Source: Liolophura sinensis
Taxonomy: Eukaryota; Mollusca; Polyplacophora; Chitonida; Chitonidae
DNA length: 64,000 bases
Assembly: GCF_032854445.1 (NCBI RefSeq)
Contig: NC_088300.1
Coordinates: 12,495,191-12,559,190 of the forward strand
Direction of reading: 5' to 3'
The notes under the pieces are model-generated. The model did no database searches. It was given only the letters and a program-made list of their open reading frames with translations, and was not told the DNA's origin. The translations under genes and the position numbers were made by a program. This document shows, in pieces, positions 11,170 through 23,504 of this stretch; position 1 is the first letter of the stretch, and each line of letters opens with the position of its first letter.

Positions 11170-12015
11170 GTTCAGTTTCTTCAGTGTATTGAACTTCAAG
11201 ATTTAATCACCACAGAGCACTGACATAAGCAGCATCCTGAATTACAAATTTTATCTCAGTCCAAAAGTCACATAGTGAATCAACTCAATGTTCTATAAGG
11301 CCACACCAAGTGATTATGTTGTTTTACAACATCATATCTAAACATACAGCAGAACATATGTCGAAAGAGGGTATAGAAATAGAAATAAAAATAAAACTTA
11401 AAAATTATCTAATTTGTGGGAAACGTAGATGTCCCTGCAGTTTTTTGTCTTAAACACATATTTACATGATCAGACATCTTTGAAAAACAAAAAGTACTAA
11501 AATCATACAAATATCAAGATCAGACAAAATAAGAACTCGCTGGATATTCAATTTTATTTTCATTTCATATCTTAAGATTTTAAATGTCTCGCCAGTAAAA
11601 CACAAAAAAATTGTGGCCTAAGCACAATCTTGAATTCCATGATTCATACCTGCACAATACCCTTAAAATAGCATGTATCTTAAAGGTTTCACCAATATCT
11701 TAACTTACCACATTCAATTAACATCCTAAATTCCAAGGTTTCCACTGACTGAATCCTTGACATATAAGCTTATTTCAACACTCTTTTGAACTGTCTGACT
11801 GTGCTGCAGCCTTTAATTCTTGGAATGAATAATATCTTCCACTATGCTGCAACCATATCGTGACAATATTTAGTTATGAAGCTATATTAATATGTGTTGA
11901 TAATCTGTCACCAAACAGGTACTTTTAAATGCAATTGCGACAATATTTCAGATTACTGCAGTGTTTTGGAAACCTTCTCATCTGCTAATTAAGGTACGGC
12001 TATCTAGTATAGTGC
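11170..12015. other. No recognised feature
   Basis: AT-rich DNA without recognised motifs. Confidence 0.35.
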
Positions 12016-12021
12016 ACACTG

Positions 12022-12385
12022 GAAATTGCACAATGAAGGTTGACTATCATACATAGAGGATACTGACTATCATATATAGAGGATATTGCACAATGAAGGC
12101 TGACTATCATATATAGAGGATATTGCACAATGAAGGTTGACTATCATACATAGAGGATATTGTACAATGAAGGTTGACTATCATATATAGAGGATATTGC
12201 ACAGTGAAGGTTGACTATCATACAAAGAGGATATTGCACAATGAAGGTTGACTATCATATATAGAGGATATTGCACAATGAAGGTTGACTACCATATATA
12301 CTTTTTGAGTGAGAGGTGAAAATTTCCACCTTTCACAAGTAAAATATCTATGATATTCAACCTTCACTGTGCAATATTCTATTCA
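12022..12385. repeat. 37-bp minisatellite with inverted end copy
   Basis: About seven units of gaggatattgcacaatgaag plus gttgactatcatatata run from 12022 to 12300. After about 50 bp of unrelated DNA, a single unit appears in inverted orientation (tatgatattcaaccttcact...gcaatatt, about 12350-12381). The array plus inverted copy could fold back. It resembles the internal structure of a small non-autonomous DNA transposon. Confidence 0.8.
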
Positions 12386-13000
12386 TTATTTATCTTTTGC
12401 CAACATCATGATTTTGTTTATTTGAACAAGTTTGCCTTCATGAAGTTTGCTGTAGGCCTTCATGGACAATACCGTGACGTCTTGTATGACATTGTGTTTT
12501 GTTGCGTGACATAGGAATGTTAAACTTGACAAAACATGTTTTTGATGTTGTATTGTCTGGGTGAGAAAAATCAACATGTACTCACAAAAGTGATATATAA
12601 CAGAGTCGAATATCATTTTTATCAGTAAATACAATCCTGAGACATTTCACCTTCATATCAATAATAAATGAGTTTTTCTCATCTGGCTGTAACATTAAGT
12701 CATAAACACGAAAAGCTGAGGACATAATCAGACAGGCCAGATATTCCTGAGTTATGATCATCGCACGTTACAGACAGCCTTACCTTAAATGTCAGGGATG
12801 ATACCAGGGATGATACCTTGACTTTCCTAGTATCAACTTGCCCACCTGGTTTATGAACAAATGTTGGAAAAAGTGCACAAATGTTCTCAGAAATACCTGC
12901 AAAATAACAAAATAATTCTCAAAAAAATTAGTTGTTTCCACAGCCGAGCTGATAACCTTCATGTACATTGTAAATGTCTAATTGCTTTTTTGCTTAATTG
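12386..13000. other. No recognised feature; weak minus-strand open frame
   Basis: A minus-strand open stretch (12634-12386) has no family resemblance and overlaps the inverted end of the minisatellite. I do not call it coding. Confidence 0.3.
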
Positions 13001-13004
13001 CAAT

Positions 13005-13105
13005 GCTCATGCTGGCTTCCTCTCCGGCTGTGTGTGATAAGTTCTGCAGCAACCTGCGGATGGTTGTGGGTTTTACCCTCCCACCATTATGCTGCTTTTA
13101 GATGT
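13005..13105 (+). repeat. SINE A internal fragment
   Basis: Blocks gctcatgctggcttcctctc, cagcaacctgcggatgg and accattatgctg match the middle of the full-length SINE A at 47346-47615. Head and tail are absent. Confidence 0.65.
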
Positions 13106-14995
13106 TCAGATTAAGATATTTCACCATTTCCAGGAGAATTCACAATCACATCTAAGGAACACAAGGGTGCACATAGTTATACTGGCTGTAAAACACTCAC
13201 AAAAATCAAAGACAAGACCCAGCTAATCTGTACATTTATACAGCATATATACATGTATATGTCATTGTCGATCGCACAGAATTTTGTATATTGAGTCATT
13301 TTACAACTGTCAAGGTTACCTAACAATAACAATGAATGCTGCATAGAATTTCATATTCCATGGCTCAAATGCAAAAACCCACAAACAATAACGTAGATTA
13401 TTGGCAGAACTTGGCATCCAACTACAGGTAGTGTTAGGGACAATCCTCATACATCATTTGCTTCAGGCTCAGTTAAAACGAATGAAACAAATGAACACTC
13501 AACTGATGGGTGTCAAGTTCGTTTTCCTTGGAGTTGATTAATGGAAACAGGAGAAGAGGCAGCATACCTGGCGAAAGTCGTCCCACAAGCACAACAGGGA
13601 ATGTTGACAACTACAACGACACGCTTCACTGATCAGAACTGTCATGATACCGCCCAGCTGTATTAACCATGTAAATCTTTTCTACATGAAACGTTGACAA
13701 CGCACTAAATTAAAAACCCAATTAGTATATGTAGCAGCTTTGGGTTTTTTTTTAAAGTAAACTTTCTCACCTTTTAGTTACTTGGATAAAGAAAATGTTA
13801 TGTACCCAATGTTATGTACTCATGGCTTCCCTTTACTGGCCACGTGTCTACCTTGGCGGGAGAATGACATCAATCTGACAGCCCATTCCCAAAAATAGGG
13901 AGGGTGAAGATGGCTCATCAGGACCAATCAATTCGCCTAATATTATCTTACTTTACAAAACAATAGAAGTCAAAAAAGACTTTATAATTGTTTACAGGAG
14001 TATTTGTATCCGTGTACAGTGTACACTTTTGTCATAATGACTTCAAAGCTCACTGTTATCAAACTATGTTTGGAGAATTTATCAGCCTCTGGATATGGTG
14101 GCGGTATTTGGCGCCGGGACAGGCTATAAGCAGTGTGATAGAAAGCATAGGCAACGTTCGTTCAGTTGACAACAAAGTTTGCGCAGTTCGAACTAACTGA
14201 AAACATTAAAGGCCTCATTTCTTGATTCCCAGGTTCCTCGCAAGAATTCATTTGAAATCTGTAGAGCGAAAATGTGAGCATACATGTCAGCCATAACGCA
14301 CAAACCACGTACATTTCATGTGGCAACTGCATCTGATGTGAAGTTCTGGAAGGTATCGCTCAATTTCTGATACAACATGACTGCTTGTCCTAATAATGCC
14401 TGCAGTAAATTTAGAACTGCGAAGAATCCATATGCATATATATACATGTATATAAATACTAATTATGCTGAAGTATGCTCAAGGATACGAATGATCCATT
14501 TCCAGTAAATAAGTTACCTCTTCTCCCACCCCTTGGAAGCCTCAACTCAGATCTGGATTGAAGTGAACTATCTTCTTGACAAATTTTTCACCTGAACAAT
14601 AGCGACACAAACTATACAATGGATTACATGTAATATTTGCTACATCAGACTGAACAACAGCTGGTACATGTATTTACTTTAGAAATTATGATCAGATAAC
14701 ATACACAAAACAATACGAATGATTAAAATATTATTTGAGAATTCAGACAAAAGCTGAAGTTGATAGCTTTTATGTAGCCTGTAGAGATTTTTAAGCCGCT
14801 TTCGACAATCATCTCTACGCCCGCTGGTAGGCCTACTTATGTTTGTGAATGAAGGATTACCTATTGTGAAATAAAGTAATATGCACATTTTTTTCACGAA
14901 GACTCGGTGGGAGTAGATGTTGACACCCGGTTACATATGACAATTAAAACTTTTAATCAACGGGAAGCAGGGCTTGATCAGCAGGAATCCTAACA
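13106..14995. other. No recognised gene; possible promoter-like patch near 13.85-14.15 kb
   Basis: The stretch has scattered short motifs seen in animal promoters: an AAGATGGCTC YY1-like site near 13910, an ATTTGGCGCC E2F-like site near 14105, and a TTTGCGCAGTT patch near 14180. No first exon could be paired with it. A minus-strand open frame at 14679-14897 is unassigned. Confidence 0.25.
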
Positions 14996-14999
14996 CCTG

Positions 15000-15072
15000 C
15001 ATGACGGCCCCTGTCACACCCCGATGACGGCCCCGGTCACACCCCGATGGCGGCCCGGTCACACCCCGATTG
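15000..15072. repeat. Short GC-rich tandem repeat, 3 units of ~25 bp
   Basis: Three near-identical copies of cggccccggtcacaccccga stand out in AT-rich surroundings. Confidence 0.8.
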
Positions 15073-15655
15073 CTAAGGATGGATATAGCGTACAGTTCAA
15101 ATTAAATCATTTACTTATTCTTTATTAGATCTCAAGAATGGATTTGGGCACCCGTCGCACAATATAGTTGTCATCACTTGAGATCGGCTGGAACCAAACC
15201 AGCAGGAGCTGGTATGTCCTCGCACGCGTGTACTTGTACGGTGTAGCCTAGGCCTGTAAGAGTTTCTGGCATATATGTCCGAACACATATTTAATCCTAC
15301 ACACTGGGTATCGGCAGATTCGGGGAAAATCATAAAAACAAGCAAGTGTGAAACTTAAGCTTTCTTTTGGAAAGGTTTCACTAGAGGAACCACTGTTGTT
15401 GATGTTTCTTTGGATTTGTTTCTTGTGTAGACTCTTTACCGATCAGAAGTTTACACAATGATTTTTTAACATATCACTACGCAGTGGCCGACCGATACGC
15501 AGATTCATTTGATTCCCTTTAATCTTTTTAAACTGAATCGGCAAAGGAAGGGTGTAGATCGAGTTCAGTTTTTCGGAAAAAAAAAACCTACACGAAACGA
15601 TTTATGGGGAAGGTCCCTTACCACTCAAGTCCAGATCGTAAACAGCGACCTCTAA
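15073..15655. other. No recognised feature
   Basis: No splice-bounded open frame or named repeat. Confidence 0.3.
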
Positions 15656-15671
15656 TACTTAATCGGGGTTC

Positions 15672-15885
15672 TACTTGGCCGAGGGGGTTAGCACACCAGC
15701 ACAATGATCCAAGAGCCTCTCACCAATGTGGTCGCTGTGAGTTCAAGTCTACTGGGAAGGTGTGCCAGCAGTCGTGGGTTTCGCCCAGGTTCTACCCAGT
15801 TTCCTCGCTTAAACAGCCATCGTTTAAGCGAAATATTCTTGAGTACGGCATAAAACACCAATAAAACAAACAAAATAAATAAAAT
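15672..15885 (+). repeat. SINE A copy with altered 3' region forming a hairpin
   Basis: The tRNA-like head (ccgagggggttagcac, then a box-B-like gtgagttcaagtct) is followed by a shortened body and the family 3' end (aatattcttgagtacggc). The segment just before that end is replaced by a perfect 9-bp inverted repeat, cgcttaaac (15806-15814) and gtttaagcg (15822-15830), with a 7-nt loop. Confidence 0.8.
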
Positions 15886-16178
15886 ATACTTTATCTCTAA
15901 TCACTGGCTTGGGACATCTGTCATGGGTTTTCGTTTACTTGATAGATGTTTCACACTGTTTTCAGAAATATGTCAAAGATTCTATATGAAACAATAGGTG
16001 CATGTTTCCTGTGTATTGATCACTGAAAACCTTTTCTAACAATGTGCAAAATTCAACCAAACAGAGAATGTAAAATGACAATTGTGTTGCGTGGTTTTAA
16101 TGTGCATGTCATTTCTATGAATCGCTGGAAATGCTTTTACCAAAATGGCATGTACTGAATCAACACAGTGCACGTTAC
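15886..16178. other. Start of intron 3 of the B3GALNT2-like gene (minus sense)
   Basis: This begins with the donor G|GTAACG at 16178-16177. Nothing else was recognised before the SINE at its left. Confidence 0.5.
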
Positions 16179-16279
16179 CTGATAAATGAACATCCCATCT
16201 CTGACAGCTGTATGGATCCACTCTGTCCAGCGGGGGTACGAGACAAGGGTGTGCTCCCAGAATAAACCATGCCTTCATA
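16179..16279 (-). CDS. B3GALNT2: Exon 3 of B3GALNT2-like glycosyltransferase
   Basis: The exon opens after the acceptor TATATTGCAG (AG at 16281-16280) and ends at TTATCAG|GTAACG (GT at 16178-16177), 101 nt. It supplies the last base of the codon split at the end of exon 2 and ends in phase 1, so the three exons join without a frame break. The peptide reads MKAWFILGAHPC then VPPLDRVDPYSCQRWDVHLS. It matches the human B3GALNT2 segment around FIIGAHGC and EDPYSC as I remember it. This lies in the GT31 catalytic region ahead of the donor-binding DDD motif, which was not found in the window. The oddity is that the acceptor and first 20 or so exon bases are themselves the terminal unit of the 36-bp minisatellite at 16261-17052. 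Any of about 20 upstream copies of the acceptor would also join in frame. Confidence 0.85.
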
Positions 16280-17052
16280 CTGCAATATAACAGAAAAATA
16301 AACCATGTCTTCATACTGCAATATACCAAAAGAATAAACCATGTCTTCATACTGCAATATACCAGAAGAATAAACCATGTCTTTATACTGCAATATACCA
16401 GAAGAATAAACCATGTCTTCATACTGCAATATAACAGAAAAATAAACCATGTCTTTATACTGCAATATACCAGAAGAATAAACCATGTCTTTATACTGCA
16501 ATATACCAGAAGAATAAACCATGCCTTCATACTGCAATATACCAGAAGAATAAACCATGCCTTCATACTGCAATATACCAGAAGAATAAACCATGTCTTT
16601 ATACTGCAATATACCAGAAGAATAAACCATGCCTTCATACTGCAATATACCAGAAGAATAAACCATGCCTTCATACTGCAATATACCAGAAGAATAAACC
16701 ATGTCTTCATACTGCAATATACCAGAAAAATAAACCATGCCTTCATACTGCAATATACCAGAAGAATAAACCATGCCTTCATACTGCAATATACCAGAAG
16801 AATAAACCATGTCTTCATACTGCAATATACCAGAAGAATAAACCATGTCTTCATACTGCAATATACCAGAAGAATAAACCATGCCTTCATACTGCAATAT
16901 ACCAGAAGAATAAACCATGTCTTCATACTGCAATATACCAGAAAAATAAACCATGCCTTCATACTGCAATATACCAGAAAAATAAACCATGTCTTTATAC
17001 TGCAATATACTAGAAAAAAAACCATGCCTTCATACTTCAATATACCAGAAAA
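16261..17052 (-). repeat. 36-bp minisatellite containing a 3' splice site per unit
   Basis: The unit, on the plus strand, is built from aataaaccatgtcttcatac and tgcaatataccagaag. The string tgcaatat occurs 21 times at an exact 36-nt spacing from 16281 to 17001, with no indel; a 22nd copy near 17036 has lost the motif (ttcaatat). On the minus strand each unit reads as a T-rich tract ending TATATTGCAG followed by TATGAAG. The last unit runs directly into exon 3 of the B3GALNT2-like gene. The whole array is open in the frame of exon 3 (12 codons per unit, of the type MKAWFILLVYCS), continuous from 17040 into the exon. Units differ by a few substitutions (gcc/gtc, ttc/ttt, gaag/gaaa). Confidence 0.97.
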
Positions 17053-17059
17053 GCAAAAT

Positions 17060-17710
17060 ATACGTCTGAGTTAGCCAGGATATGAGATTTAAAATTTCTG
17101 CCATTCCATTTTTCTATTTCTTTTCTAGGTTAACATAACAGATTTTAGCTACAGTTAAAATGAATTTCTGCCAGACCAAAAGACTGGTGGAGGCTACTCT
17201 GTTTATGAACATAAAACCTATATGGTTACCAGCACAAGTACATGTATACTTGGAAAAAAAAGTTACTGCGGACTGATTGAAGTTTGCAGAATTGCCAAAA
17301 CGTTTTAATGAATAAGATTATACAAGTACATCCTACATTAACATTCATGACAGGGGACCTCGGAATTATGCGTTACATAAAGTTTTGCCACGTGGTGAGC
17401 ATTGAACGACTCTGCATGCTCTGATTTGCCAGTCTTGTGTGTCATTAGATCTTCACCCATTCAGTCTTAAAAGCATTATGCTGTCAAGCTTTAAACAAAC
17501 GTTGGTGGTTGGCATTCTGGCCATAGAATTAACGCAACTGGAGGTCACGGGACGGATGTATTGTCGCAGAAACACCATAACAGTGCTCACCTGACCCCAG
17601 AGAATTTTTTCAGGATGTAAAGGATCGTCCGCTCCCAAGAGATCACGGATAACGAAGCCTGTGCATAATCAGTGAATTTTTGATACACCTCAGAAACAGA
17701 CGTCAAACAG
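17060..17710. other. No recognised feature (left flank of Tc1 remnant)
   Basis: The right part may still belong to the degraded Tc1/mariner element, but no motif is readable before 17715. Confidence 0.3.
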
Positions 17711-17714
17711 CTGT

Positions 17715-18135
17715 AGAAGCCGCTTGAATCATTCCAGACCATTGTTGCATGAGTCCACAAACTGTAAAAAATTGTCTGTAGGAGACTGGGTTGCTTTGAC
17801 GTTGCCCTGTGATATGTCCCTCACTGACACCACATCATCAGCATGAAAGGCTACAGCGGTGCAGACACTCTGCACACAGGTGAAATGTACTGTTTTTAGA
17901 CCAATCACATTTCCACCTTTCCCATTCAGATAGGCATCAGCGCAAGTATCACTGTCTGGGTGAGCGTTACTTTGATGCCAATGTTGTCAACAGAAACAAT
18001 TTTGGTGGCGGGTCAGTGATGGTGTGGGTGGTTCCATATTTCGCCACCATACTCCTCTTGTTGTTGTTGATGGCAACATGAATGCTGCAGGTTACCTAAC
18101 CAGATTCTTTAGCCCACTCTCGTGTTAGACACACC
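17715..18135 (+). pseudogene. Tc1/mariner transposase remnant
   Basis: Plus-strand frames, broken by stops and at least one frameshift, carry Tc1-family landmarks in order. These are a helix-turn-helix-like MSPQTVKNCL near 17750; a stretch like ICPSLTPHHQHERLQRC; VLFLDQSHFHLSHSDRHQ, where the first catalytic Asp of the DDE triad would be; FGGGSVMVWV near 18005; and, after a frameshift, VVVDGNMNAAGYL near 18070. The second Asp and the DE box are missing, so the copy is truncated at its 3' side. It is an inactive relic inside intron 2 of the B3GALNT2-like gene, on the opposite strand. Confidence 0.75.
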
Positions 18136-19375
18136 CAAACTTCATTTTGACACTTCCTCTGTCAAAAACCCTTTAGCGAAGCGACGAACAACCATTTTTT
18201 TTGTCCGCTCACTGACAACAGGTTCTTTGACCATGAACAGCTTTTGCCATGATCTGCTTTCTTTTCGCTGCCATATATGAGTTTTCAACCTGTTAGATCG
18301 TGTGCAAAAATGGTTGAAGTTTTTTCTTGTTTCCCATATTTTTCTTTTACAGTCCATCACTTCAGAAATTCGGCCTTTTGCATGACAAAGCGGTACAGAT
18401 TTCCACCATTGATTAGGCTAATGATTATGGACAAATCCTCCCCCAACATGGTTGTTAGGGCTGGTTGTTTGCACCAGGCACTCCAGTTTTAGTTTTCGTC
18501 ACCAATAAACAGCACGCCATCATATAAGTAAAATCTCTTGAGCATCAGGTGTTAAACACCCAATAAATCCATCCACTAATGTGAAATATTCCAACTTATG
18601 CAGTAGTTAAAATGACAGACCAAACTTCCAGACCGATTTTTTTTTTATAAATGAGCTTTCCTGTATTCATTTAAATGGCAAAAGTGAAAGTCATCAAGGT
18701 ATCAGAGATGTTTGAAAAAAAATCATGGTGAAATTCACATGGTTGGTTGGGTACTAGTGTACATGTAACCTGTAAACATTACATACTGAGATATTAGTAT
18801 ACACAATTAAGTGTTGTTTAATTGATAAAGCCTGCATGTACAGAGATAAAACTGGTGATCACATGCGTCGTTGTTGTGGTGATTAAACGTCACACACAAA
18901 AAAAATGCACAATAAATCTTACCAACCACAAAAACAGTCAGATGATGTTTTGGTAGAAAAAAAAGCTTACATATGTGTAAACAGATAACTGAATTACTAA
19001 TTCAGTGGACATAAATAGGGTGAGAGTTTTGTGTTTACTAAGGGAAGGCAATGTTGTCAGACCATGAGGAAAAACAATCTTCTAGACATGAACAATTCTA
19101 ATCATATTTAAATTTAAAGGAAAATAAAGGATTCACACACCCCAGCACGGTACATCGGTACCACAGGCATTACTTGCTCACAAGGCTTGCCTTCACTGCT
19201 TACGATTAATATGCGTACATCACACCAGCATTCCTTCTAAGGACAACCCTGGCAATGTGGCAGAGATTATTGGCCCTGATACTTTTAGAGCCCACAGATA
19301 AGACTTCACAAACTTGAAGGCTCCAGTACACACTATGCTGTTGTTGTCATTTCATTTTTAAATAGCTTCAAAGGG
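18136..19375. other. No recognised feature
   Basis: A minus-strand open frame at 18142-18360 (with KLFMVKEPVVSERTKK) abuts the Tc1 relic and could be part of another decayed element. It was not identified. The rest is AT-rich. Confidence 0.3.
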
Positions 19376-19379
19376 CAAA

Positions 19380-19420
19380 AGTGAGTGAGTGAGTGATTGG
19401 GGTTTAACGTCGTGCTCACA
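19380..19420. repeat. SINE 3'-tail fragment
   Basis: The block gagtgagtgattggggttta followed by acgtcgtgctcaca resembles the 3' tail associated with SINE B copies. It lies directly left of repeat D. Confidence 0.4.
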
Positions 19421-20822
19421 AAGGACAAGAGAGCACCTGGCTAAAACATATTTCCATAAAATGCTCAAGCTCTCTACAAAGTTTCATACTTTATCATTTT
19501 AATGAGATTTCACCGAATAACATGTAAAACAAAATGACAATACTGCACAAGTGGCTGGTGTGAGTGGAGGCAGCCATCTTGAGAATTTTATCCAATCAAA
19601 CACGTTGCCATCAGGTTGTGTGGCCTAAGCTGTGACATAGCCTTTACCCAAACACTCCATGAAGTGACATATGATAACACAGAACTACTGCATAAAGCAT
19701 CATTTTGAGAACATTTACATGTGCAACACTTTAGCTAGGTGTAGATGAATGGCCCTTTCACAAAGCCAGGTAACATTCAACGACAGTATCACCAATTATG
19801 TCAGACAGTACGCATACTGTCTCGGCCCAAACCACATTCATCTCCCAAAGTACTTTTTTGTCAGTCATGTTAGCCTTTAGTCAGCAGTTTCTAAATAACA
19901 AATATCAGAGTAAACGCAAAATTCATTAGCGATGCCGAAGGTTTATGGGAATGAGAAGAAGGTATCTCACCAGACAACAGTTAAAATTGACTAAAAATCT
20001 TATGATATATTTTTTTCTCTGAATTTACTGCAACTGAAGAATTTAAAGTTTGCTCCTTTGTCTTTCTCGCAAACAAAGGATGTTTTTTTCCTGTTTTGTT
20101 TTATTAACTACAGTAAAATTACTGAAACCCTGTGTTCAAGGCAAGGTGCTTTCTCTGACCTCTGCGATAACTAGATCAGCACTGCTTTCATCTTAGAAGC
20201 CATCGCTACAAAATTGAAGCATAAAATCCAGCGACAGTAGAATGCCTAGATCAGCCTCAGTGATACTTAGATTTATTTCCATTTGTGTCAGAAGTGAGTA
20301 TGAATCTAGTTGTACAACAATTCTATTGTAATTTTGTGAACATTTAATTGGGGTCAAAATCCCCCACACAACCCCTCTGGAGGCTATATACAACCTGAAC
20401 CAGGAATACCTCGGTTGTGCATCTGCAACTACGTTACTGAAACAGGGTTGCTGGAGTTCCTTGTAAATGATACAGTAGGTCTGCTGTATCAACAGTTCAA
20501 GCAGTGGAAGAATATTCACCCAGTATGTCCAATTTCCAAGAAAACTTTAATTATCACTTGGACCTTGATCTCCAAGGTCCACAACTTTTATCTGTTATAG
20601 GCTACTGCTTAGATTATTATACGGAAAATACCTTCAACGTTAGAGAGCTAGAGTAAACGTTACGTCATCTTGTCCTCGATAATGGAGACATGCTAATAGT
20701 TTCACTAAACTTTTATTGGGTTGAAAAAAATCCAAAAATATATTTAATGCCTGTTTATGATACTCTGATTGGTAATTATTCAGTGAACATAAATATCAGT
20801 CAGGTGCTGTCTTTCACGTCTT
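19421..20822 (+). repeat. Dispersed repeat D, copy 1 (~1.4 kb)
   Basis: Collinear with 47843-49555 over its length. Shared blocks include agcacctggctaa, attttaatgagattt, gagaattttatccaatcaaa, gaactactgcataa, taccttcaacgttagagagc and gtcaggtgctgtctttcac. No transposase or reverse transcriptase motif is readable, so it is a non-autonomous element or an old segmental duplicate. This copy lacks the SINE present in copy 2. Confidence 0.8.
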
Positions 20823-21680
20823 CTGATAATTCCCCTGACTGCTTGTGAGAATTGTCCATCCAAAAGATAAGTGAAAATGTATTCTAAATCGACGAGAACA
20901 CATGAGCTAGATTGCACTCGAGAAGGTTAAAGGGCTTAAAATACCCTGTCATAGTGAAATTTACATCCACAAAAGACAAGTGAAGAGTACGTGATTATAA
21001 ACAACAATTACTAGAAGATTGGAAAACAAATATCAACCCTTCGTTATCTTATCTTTTTATACAGTTCCCTATTTCAACCTTTTCGCATACGAAAAAGCAA
21101 CTTTCAGTGTAATTTATGCATCTTTTTCATTTGATTCTGGAGACAAAACTACATCAGTTGGGTTGGCCAATTTCAGGGATTTACAAAAAGTATAATTTTA
21201 ACAGTCTACATAATACTTTGATCAAAAATATGCTTAAATAAACACCTTGAAAACTTGCAGAAAGGTTGAAAAATACATTAGTGTGTATAATAAATTATAA
21301 AAAATTATGAAAAGACCACCATTCGCAAATCCCAAAACAGCAGAGGTATACAAAGGTAAGTTGCCGCCAATCACATTGTCTCATGAGCTGAAAATGCTAA
21401 ACTCGTTAGCCCGCACACTGTCTCTGTTTACATGTAAGATACGGGAATATTAATGAAGACCCACCTCTACTTCGACCTACGAGAAGTTGTACTCATTTTC
21501 TGAGGTACTTTGCTTGTACAGGACATTCACTGCCTAACACTGGTTAATTTAGCTCACTTTTGACTCACATCGGAAAAACAGGCGTGTTGCAACACTGTTT
21601 AGAATCAACAGATTTGAATGGTTTGCACGGGAGAGAATACACAGCATTTAAAATTTTTCTGACTTCTTCCTAAACCACTT
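20823..21680. other. No recognised feature
   Basis: AT-rich DNA within intron 2 of the B3GALNT2-like gene. Confidence 0.35.
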
Positions 21681-21689
21681 CTGTGACCA

Positions 21690-21950
21690 AACGGTTAGAG
21701 CATCCACCTCGAAGTCGGGATCAACTAAAAACTTTAAGAATGGTATTGGTAACCTCTCTTGGCGCTTAGCACTGAGAGGTTAGAGCAAGGAAGCAGGACT
21801 GCTTGACCAGATGTCAGTATAATATGACTGGCTGAGGTACAATGCCTAGTGTCTTCACCATGACACGTCAATGGCGGCTGCACTTTAACAGCATGGGTTT
21901 GTTCTGCCGCAAGACTCAGTATATGTACACATACCTATTGCAAAATTGTT
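21690..21950 (+). repeat. SINE family B (copy 3)
   Basis: The tRNA-like head has an acggttagagcatccacctc stretch. The body ends in gactcagtatatgtaca, matching the minus-strand copies at 66-352 and 10868-11166. Confidence 0.7.
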
Positions 21951-23500
21951 AATTACAACATTTAAGCCCAAGCATACATACATATCAGTACATACATTTT
22001 CCCTCCTGATTCCAACACAATTTGTACAAGAACACATCACTAAAGCCAAAACAACAGTAACCCACACTTCATTTTAATTATAAATTCAATTTGACTAATT
22101 TATTTTGAACTGACTAGAGTTACGATGAAGGCTGTACTCAACCATAATCTGATTACAAAGTACACAGACAAACTTTAACCTGTTTGTTAATTTTCACCAG
22201 CAGCTCAGCAAGTTCAATGCCTATGCCATATTAGCAAAAGGAAAGTTATCTTCAGCGTATGTAAGTCCACAAAAATGGCCTATCAACAAGCCCTGTCCAC
22301 TGTTTATTGTCACCATCGCCCCCGGAACATTAATGGTAAGGGCATCTCAAAATTTTGCTGTCAAATGGCAGGATTGAAGCCACACCTCATCTGCAGAACG
22401 AGTAGCATGCAATTACATATGTTGCATAAATTCTTAAATTCTTGTTTTAACCAGAATCAAGGAAGAAAAATTATTATGAAGTATTTATAATTCAAGAATA
22501 ATTCGATCACTTCGCATATTGCAATGACTGAAGTACTACTTTGCCAGTAATTAAGGCTGGATGAAGGCTAAATATAGAGAGCCCCATAATCTATAACACC
22601 ATCTGTTCTGAGAAAAGAATTAAGGATCATACAGTAGTATTAGTAATTTTGCAGACGAGACACAAAGATTTGCCTGAGTACTTCATGTTCTATATAACTG
22701 TGTGGGTGGTGGTAAGGAGTGTTACAAGACATCCTCACTGGCCTCCGTTACAAGACAACCTCATAGGCATTCAAACCCTTAGTTACACAGATTTAGTGTA
22801 GGCTTGGAAAACCTACACAACTGTTCAACTGTTCTTTAATTTCTCACCTAAACATTCCTCAGATCAGTGCTCTTTATAAGCCATATGATTTATCATTTCC
22901 TGTTCATAATGTGAGCATATGAAATTAACATACCCAGGCATACAATGTATTTGGCCCAGAAGGACATCAAATGTATTTAAAAAAAAAGAGGTATTACTGA
23001 AGTAAGTTCCCACTTTATTTCACCGAATAAATTAAGTTAAAACGGAAACTAGCTCAAAGCTTTAACCTTTCAATTCATAATATGGCAAGGTCAAGGGTTT
23101 TCATTCCTAAACAACAAGAACATTTCGAAGCTACATGCAAGATGACTGCTGTACATGTATGTCTCCTAGTTTGGCCTTTAAAAATGCACTTTCAGAAGCT
23201 CACTGATGCTCGATGTGGATGAATCAATTGGAAACAATCACTTGAAAAAAGTTAAACTTTATTTAGGTGAAAAGCAGTACAATGTTCATCATACACAGAA
23301 TTTAGAATCTAGAATCCAACTGTTTTTGATAAAGAACCTCCAACTTCCATGTCTTCTGATTTTATTTTCTGAAATTATCACCATCCTGAAAGACATATGT
23401 CACACTGCCCCACCCTTATCAACATATACAAGTATAAGTACTTCTTTCAGAGGCATACAGGAGCTCGGGTTGTATAGTTGAACTGACAGGTTTCTAATGG
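21951..23500. other. No recognised feature
   Basis: AT-rich intronic DNA. Short open frames lack motifs. Confidence 0.35.
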
Positions 23501-23504
23501 ATAA

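Noticed and set aside
10936-11199. Open frame containing RSNPGRVIPK, also seen near 260-592 and 26129-26311
   Set aside because: It is a reading of the SINE B head and body.
18142-18360. Minus-strand open frame next to the Tc1 relic as the rest of a transposase
   Set aside because: It is on the wrong strand for the Tc1 motifs and has no recognisable transposase signature.
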